Positions 24,818-27,791 of a stretch of 27,791 nucleotides of DNA are shown in pieces (within the stretch, counting starts at the first letter, position 1; every line of letters begins with the position of its first letter). A model generated the notes under the pieces. It searched no databases. It had not been told where the DNA came from and saw only the letters and a program-made list of their open reading frames with translations. Origin of the DNA: Planctomycetota bacterium. Lineage in GTDB: Bacteria; Planctomycetota; Planctomycetia; Pirellulales; Lacipirellulaceae. The stretch lies in the NCBI GenBank assembly GCA_013151315.1, contig JAADIN010000067.1, positions 1 to 27,791 on the forward strand. Reading direction: 5' to 3'. Made by a program: the position numbers and the translations under genes.

Positions 24818-24877
24818 CCGTTTTGGCGCTAGCCACAGTTTTTCCGCATCAACCGTGGCTAGCGCCAAAACGGCTAA
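24814..24877. repeat. 27-bp inverted repeat overlapping the flhF stop codon
   Basis: Arms at 24814-24840 and 24851-24877 (TTAGCCGTTTTGGCGCTAGC...) differ at one base and enclose a 10-bp loop. No T-run follows, and the operon continues into flhG 43 bases later. It may be a mobile repeat whose insertion now supplies the flhF stop, or an RNA-processing or stability hairpin. Confidence 0.9.
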
Positions 24878-24920
24878 TCAAACGGTTACAACTCCCCAGC
24901 CCCCAGCCCCTTTCAAACCC

Positions 24921-25829
24921 ATGCGTGATCAAGCCGACCAACTGCGACAACTCGTCCGCAAGACCGTCAAGGATCATCCGTCTCTCGAGCCGGGTGTACC
25001 GCTTGTCGTGGTCAGCGGAGCAACCAAGAACGTGGGCACTTCGACGGTCGCGGTCCAGCTAGCCCGCGAATTGGCGAGACTGGGAAAGCGGGCAGTGCTC
25101 GTCGACGCCAACCTTCAACAACCCAAGGTCAGCGCGTACTTCGATCAGGATCCCGAAGCCACACTGGTTGATATTCTCAGCGGCAATCGATCGGCGGTTG
25201 AAGTGCTCCGCCCCGTGGGCGACTCGATTCAGCTTTTGCCCGGTCGATGGACGCCCGAGGCGCCTCCAGAAATGGATCGCACAGCAGTCAGGCGAATGCT
25301 CAGCGAATTTCGCGCGTTAGGTGCCCACGCCGACGTGGTGATTCTCGACGCAGGCGACGGCACGAGCCCTTGGCTGCAACAGCTTTGGAAGGCAGCGCAT
25401 CAAGTTCTTCTCGTGACCACTCTCGATTCGGATGTGATGAAGGCAAGCTACAGCGCTGTAAAACTCGCACCTTGGGGCGATGTCGACGGAAAAGTACGCC
25501 TTGTCGTGAACCAATGCGACAAAGACCAACAAGCTCAGCAAGCCGCCGATCGCTTTGCAGTCACTTGTCGGCGATTCTTGGGCGTAAACATCGGTCAGCC
25601 CACGGCGGTGGTGAAGCGAGCCACGTGCGACGACCTGTTTGCCGATCGTGCTTGCTCAAACCAAGGCGATGCGCCATTCAAACAATCCATGCGTCTCCTC
25701 GCTGCAGAAGTGCTCAGTAGTTGTCTCGTGCTCTCGAGGCCTCATCAGCGCTATGCCAACAGTGGCAGTGCCAGCAGCGACGCAACAAAATCGTTAAAAA
25801 CATCAAACCAAGCTCAATCCACACCATGA
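24921..25829 (+). CDS. flhG: MinD/ParA-like flagellar number regulator FlhG, Walker A altered
   Basis: FlhG limits flagellar number and stimulates the FlhF GTPase. The 302-residue product starts MRDQADQLRQLV, and DQADQLR fits the DQAxxLR motif by which FlhG activates FlhF. That fixes the ATG at 24921. A longer TTG frame from 24807 runs through a palindromic repeat. The ParA-type ATPase domain follows, with VDANLQQPKVS (about 61-71), a DILSGNRS segment and VVILDAGDG. The P-loop is SGATKNVGTSTVA (32-44), in which the invariant Lys of GKT is Thr and the signature Lys is also shifted. A CpaE/TadZ-like variant P-loop is an alternative reading. The gene lies between flhF and the sigma factor, as in other flagellar clusters. 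Confidence 0.87.
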   Translation: MRDQADQLRQLVRKTVKDHPSLEPGVPLVVVSGATKNVGTSTVAVQLARELARLGKRAVLVDANLQQPKVSAYFDQDPEATLVDILSGNRSAVEVLRPVGDSIQLLPGRWTPEAPPEMDRTAVRRMLSEFRALGAHADVVILDAGDGTSPWLQQLWKAAHQVLLVTTLDSDVMKASYSAVKLAPWGDVDGKVRLVVNQCDKDQQAQQAADRFAVTCRRFLGVNIGQPTAVVKRATCDDLFADRACSNQGDAPFKQSMRLLAAEVLSSCLVLSRPHQRYANSGSASSDATKSLKTSNQAQSTP

Positions 25830-25922
25830 GGTTGACGATAACAAGTGAAAGAAAGAAGTCGTGCAAACAACTGTCAAGATGGCGCGTTTGCATAAAGTTT
25901 GAGGCCAATATGGAGATTGCAC

Positions 25923-26177
25923 GTGGCTCGCACCTTCGCCGCTGTCATGGCTCTGATAGGAATGCAGGTTACCCTGCTCCGAGCGATGAAGGATGGCGCA
26001 GGTTTTGAGGGCACGATCACGACCGCTTTGGCCTGGATGGCACTGTTCGGTGCGATCGGGATGGTTGTGGGTGCGATTGCCCAGCAGACGGTCGACGAAT
26101 CGGTACGCACGATGATTGAAGCCGAGTTTGCTACGGTCTCTTCGGAGAACGAAGCAACCACGAAAACTACCATTTAA
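25923..26177 (+). CDS. Small two-helix membrane protein, unknown
   Basis: This 84-residue protein has two hydrophobic segments (about 4-20 and 33-54) and a charged, acidic tail (about 57-84: TVDESVRTMIEAEFATVSSE). I chose the GTG at 25923 because GGAG lies seven bases upstream; a TTG at 25899 would add eight residues. I do not recognise the family. It sits in the same direction between flhG and the FliA-type sigma factor genes, 93 bp after the first and 76 bp before the second, so it is probably co-transcribed with them. A role in motility is inferred from that alone. Confidence 0.6.
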   Translation: MARTFAAVMALIGMQVTLLRAMKDGAGFEGTITTALAWMALFGAIGMVVGAIAQQTVDESVRTMIEAEFATVSSENEATTKTTI

Positions 26178-26204
26178 AAACAACGAGAACGGAATCTCGC
26201 TGGA

Positions 26205-26231
26205 AATACTTTTCTCGTCCTCGGGCGATAA
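26205..26231 (+). promoter_or_regulatory. Candidate sigma-28 (FliA-type) promoter before the sigma factor gene
   Basis: AATACTTT, then 11 bases, then GGCGATAA. Compared with the enterobacterial FliA consensus TAAAGTTT-N11-GCCGATAA, the -10 matches 7 of 8 and the -35 5 of 8, at exact spacing. It lies in the 76-bp gap before the sigma gene, suggesting autoregulation. The planctomycete consensus may differ. Confidence 0.35.
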
Positions 26232-26253
26232 AAGAGCATCACGGAGGAACCGC

Positions 26254-27039
26254 ATGGCAACGACTGTCGCCGAACAAGAAGAAATCGCCGAAGTATGGGT
26301 CGAGTTCAAGAAAGACCAAAGCCGCCGCGACTTGCGCAACCGGCTCGTCGAACGCTACCTACCTCTTGTCAAATACAATGGAGAACGCATTTGGGCCCGT
26401 CTGCCCGACGGCGTCGAGCTCGACGACCTCATCTCGGCCGGAGTCTTTGGCCTGATGGACGCGATCAAAGCATTTGATATGTCGCGCGGCGTCAAGTTCG
26501 AAACCTACTGCGTACCACGTATTCGTGGTGCCATGCTCGACGAGCTACGCAGCATGGACTGGGTGCCTCGACTTGTGCGTTCTAAAGCCAGCAAGCTGAA
26601 CCAGGCAGTTCACAAGCTCGAAGCCTCGCTCGGTCGCCATCCGACCGAAATCGAATTAGCCGAGAAAATGGAGCTCACGGTCAAAGAGCTCGAAAAAATG
26701 ATCCAAGACGCCAACGCGGTCGGCTTGATCAGTCTCAACAAAAAATGGTACGAGACCGACAGCTACAAAGATGTTCGCGAGATCGACATTCTCGAAGACA
26801 GCAAGGGCGAAGACCCCACCAAGCGGATCCAAAAATCGGATCTGATGCGGTTGGTCACCAAAGGCTTGAACCGCAACGAGCGTCTGATCATCATTCTCTA
26901 CTACTACGAAGAGATGACGATGAAGGAGATCGGTTCGACGCTCGACCTGAGCGAAAGCCGCGTCAGCCAGATGCACAGCGCCATTGTCCAGCGCCTGCAG
27001 GGCCAGCTAGGCCGACGTCGACCAGAATTCGGAACGTAG
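26254..27039 (+). CDS. fliA: FliA/WhiG-family RNA polymerase sigma factor (sigma-28)
   Basis: This sigma factor directs RNA polymerase to late flagellar and motility promoters. The 261-residue product has region 2 (about 28-100) with LVERYLPLVKYNGERIWARL, then DDLISAGVFGLMDAIKAFDM and FETYCVPRIRGAMLDELRSM, where 'RIRGAMLDELR.MDWVPR' is the FliA/WhiG hallmark. Region 3 (about 108-150) contains LGRHPTEIELAEKM. Region 4 (about 200-255) contains LNRNERLIIILYYYEEMTMK and SESRVSQMHSAIVQRL. The ATG at 26254 has GGAGG six bases upstream. The longer frame from 26116 overlaps the small membrane-protein gene and adds nothing family-like. An anti-sigma factor FlgM is not seen nearby. Confidence 0.95.
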   Translation: MATTVAEQEEIAEVWVEFKKDQSRRDLRNRLVERYLPLVKYNGERIWARLPDGVELDDLISAGVFGLMDAIKAFDMSRGVKFETYCVPRIRGAMLDELRSMDWVPRLVRSKASKLNQAVHKLEASLGRHPTEIELAEKMELTVKELEKMIQDANAVGLISLNKKWYETDSYKDVREIDILEDSKGEDPTKRIQKSDLMRLVTKGLNRNERLIIILYYYEEMTMKEIGSTLDLSESRVSQMHSAIVQRLQGQLGRRRPEFGT

Positions 27040-27080
27040 TCAAAGCAGAGAGGTCAGGGGCCGAGACCAGAGAAGCGCAG

Positions 27081-27146
27081 ATAGCCGCGATCTGACAGAT
27101 CGCCGGAGGAAACTTCGGCATTCCGTCAGGTCGCGGCTATTTTTTT
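27081..27146 (+). terminator. Strong hairpin terminator after fliA, built from paired palindromic repeats
   Basis: Two inverted copies of the GATCTGACAGATC unit (27081-27107 and 27114-27140) form a stem of about 27 bp with few mismatches and a 6-base loop. Seven T follow at 27140-27146. It stands 41 bp after the sigma factor stop and is a classic rho-independent terminator layout. Confidence 0.85.
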
Positions 27147-27203
27147 GCGTAATCCCAGGACGATTGCAAAGTCATGCGAGTCCGTCTTCAAGTCGTATTA
27201 ATG

Positions 27204-27344
27204 TGAGCCGCAACGCGCTAGCGTCGGGTAGCGGAGCGTCGGGCAGCGGAGCGTCAAGCAGCAGAACGTCGGGCCGCAGAGCGTCGAGCAGCGAAGGCAA
27301 GGCGTTACCCAGCTACTGGCCCGCGGCCAGCGCCGTGCGGCTCA
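27204..27344. repeat. Palindromic intergenic repeat (GAGCCGC/GCTAGCG family), copy 2
   Basis: Arms at 27204-27228 (TGAGCCGCAACGCGCTAGCG...) and 27320-27344 match those of the copy at 3606-3702; the right arm reversed differs by one base from the left arm there. The interior is longer because it carries a tandem array. A 73-residue frame across it is not a real gene. Confidence 0.85.
27223..27297. repeat. 15-bp tandem array inside the palindromic repeat
   Basis: Five head-to-tail 15-bp units begin at 27223, 27238, 27253, 27268 and 27283 with consensus GTCGGGCAGCGGAGC. The first two differ at one base; later units diverge. The array expands the loop of the surrounding repeat. Confidence 0.85.
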
Positions 27345-27381
27345 CCCGCTGCAATTCTCTTGCACGTACTCGCGATCTTGC

Positions 27382-27410
27382 TTGACTTTCACCGTGCGGC
27401 GCGGTGCAAT
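27382..27410 (+). promoter_or_regulatory. Candidate housekeeping promoter for the prepilin-like gene
   Basis: TTGACT (27382-27387), a 17-base spacer, then TGCAAT (27405-27410). The -35 matches 5 of 6 and the -10 4 of 6. It lies about 70 bases before the ATG at 27479, after the terminator and repeat. Confidence 0.4.
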
Positions 27411-27478
27411 AGAAGTATCCTGGCGTCGTCAGTTTCAGGGGCTGACGAACCGACCCGAACGAGCAGAGCGCCCAAAAT

Positions 27479-27791
27479 ATGCTTCTACGTCTTACCAAAG
27501 ATCGAATGTCACTTTCCCCTCCAATCCGCAATCGCCCGCAGGGCCTCACGCTCATCGAAATGCTCATTGGCATGGCGATCACGCTGGTAATGATGGCGGC
27601 GGTGGTGACGCTGTTCGCCAACCTGGGTGCCGGCGTGCGCGTACAAAAAGCGGCCATGGATATAAGCGGCCAACTACGCACCACTCGTGCGCAGTTGTAT
27701 AAAGACTTGGCCGGGGCAACTTGCGATGGGATTCCCAAAAGCAATGGCGATGATGATCTCAAAGCGGATGGCTATATCGAGATTGTTGAGG
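27479..27791 (+). CDS. Prepilin-type N-terminal cleavage/methylation protein (partial, runs off window)
   Basis: The first 104 codons are inside the window and the frame is open to the end. Residues 17-26 read RNRPQGLTLI and continue EMLIGMAITLVMMAAVVTLF. This is a type III signal peptide: cleavage after Gly22, Glu at position +5, then a hydrophobic helix. Such proteins are type IV pilins or type II secretion pseudopilins, and planctomycetes encode many of them. The positions after the helix resemble PulJ/PilW-type minor pseudopilins only loosely. The ATG at 27479 gives a 22-residue leader; a second ATG at 27506 gives 13. Neither has a clear Shine-Dalgarno sequence. Confidence 0.85.
   Translation, partial: MLLRLTKDRMSLSPPIRNRPQGLTLIEMLIGMAITLVMMAAVVTLFANLGAGVRVQKAAMDISGQLRTTRAQLYKDLAGATCDGIPKSNGDDDLKADGYIEIVE

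Noticed and set aside
24807..24920. Longer flhG starting at a TTG
   Set aside because: The added residues come from the inverted repeat overlapping the flhF stop; the DQAxxLR motif begins at the ATG at 24921.
27223..27297. Possible CRISPR array
   Set aside because: Units are 15 bp, directly adjacent and without spacers; no cas genes are present.
27164..27385. 73-residue Ser-rich plus-strand frame
   Set aside because: It is the translation of the palindromic repeat with its 15-bp array.

Overview
The window reads as a chromosomal motility region from a planctomycete, most likely of the order Pirellulales. This assignment is an inference. It rests on the divergent flagellar proteins, on several families of palindromic intergenic repeats of a kind I associate with planctomycete genomes, on the frequent lack of Shine-Dalgarno sequences, and on moderately high GC. 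No rRNA or tRNA gene is visible, so the lineage cannot be fixed more closely.

Layout. Positions 1-12703 hold a long minus-strand flagellar operon. Read in transcription order it is flgB, flgC, fliE, fliF, fliG, fliH, fliI, fliJ, a ylxF/motE-like gene, fliK, flgD, flgE and the start of flbD (swrD). This is essentially the order of the Bacillus fla/che operon. Upstream on the same strand (12787-15191) sit a sigma-54 response regulator of the FlrC/FleR type and its soluble histidine kinase, overlapping by ATGA. A near-perfect sigma-54 promoter lies between the regulator gene and flgB. Further upstream are a FlgN-like coiled-coil gene (15338-15856) and a large membrane-anchored TPR protein (15930-18377). 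Three genes with no evident motility role follow on the minus strand: an alpha/beta-hydrolase without its catalytic Ser and His, malate dehydrogenase, and a thioredoxin-like lipoprotein. From 21520 the plus strand carries flhA, flhF, flhG, a small membrane protein and a FliA/WhiG-type sigma factor, closed by a strong hairpin terminator. The window ends in a separate plus-strand gene for a prepilin-like protein.

How the parts work together. The kinase and regulator probably switch on the flgB operon (rod, hook, MS-ring, switch, export ATPase) through sigma-54. FlhA is the export gate, FlhF and FlhG set flagellar position and number, and the FliA-type sigma factor would transcribe late genes. 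No flagellin, stator, FliPQR, FlhB, FliM/N or P/L-ring gene is in view.

Most notable: (1) one fibronectin-like module occurs twice in the hook protein FlgE and once inside the Tudor-like domain of the hook cap FlgD; (2) FliG has lost the MFxF linker motif and the charged residues Lys264, Asp288 and Asp289 (E. coli numbering); (3) FlhG keeps its FlhF-activating DQAxxLR motif but lacks the Walker A lysine; (4) a hydrolase appears catalytically dead; (5) at least four families of palindromic repeats sit at gene borders, and two of the loci double as terminators.
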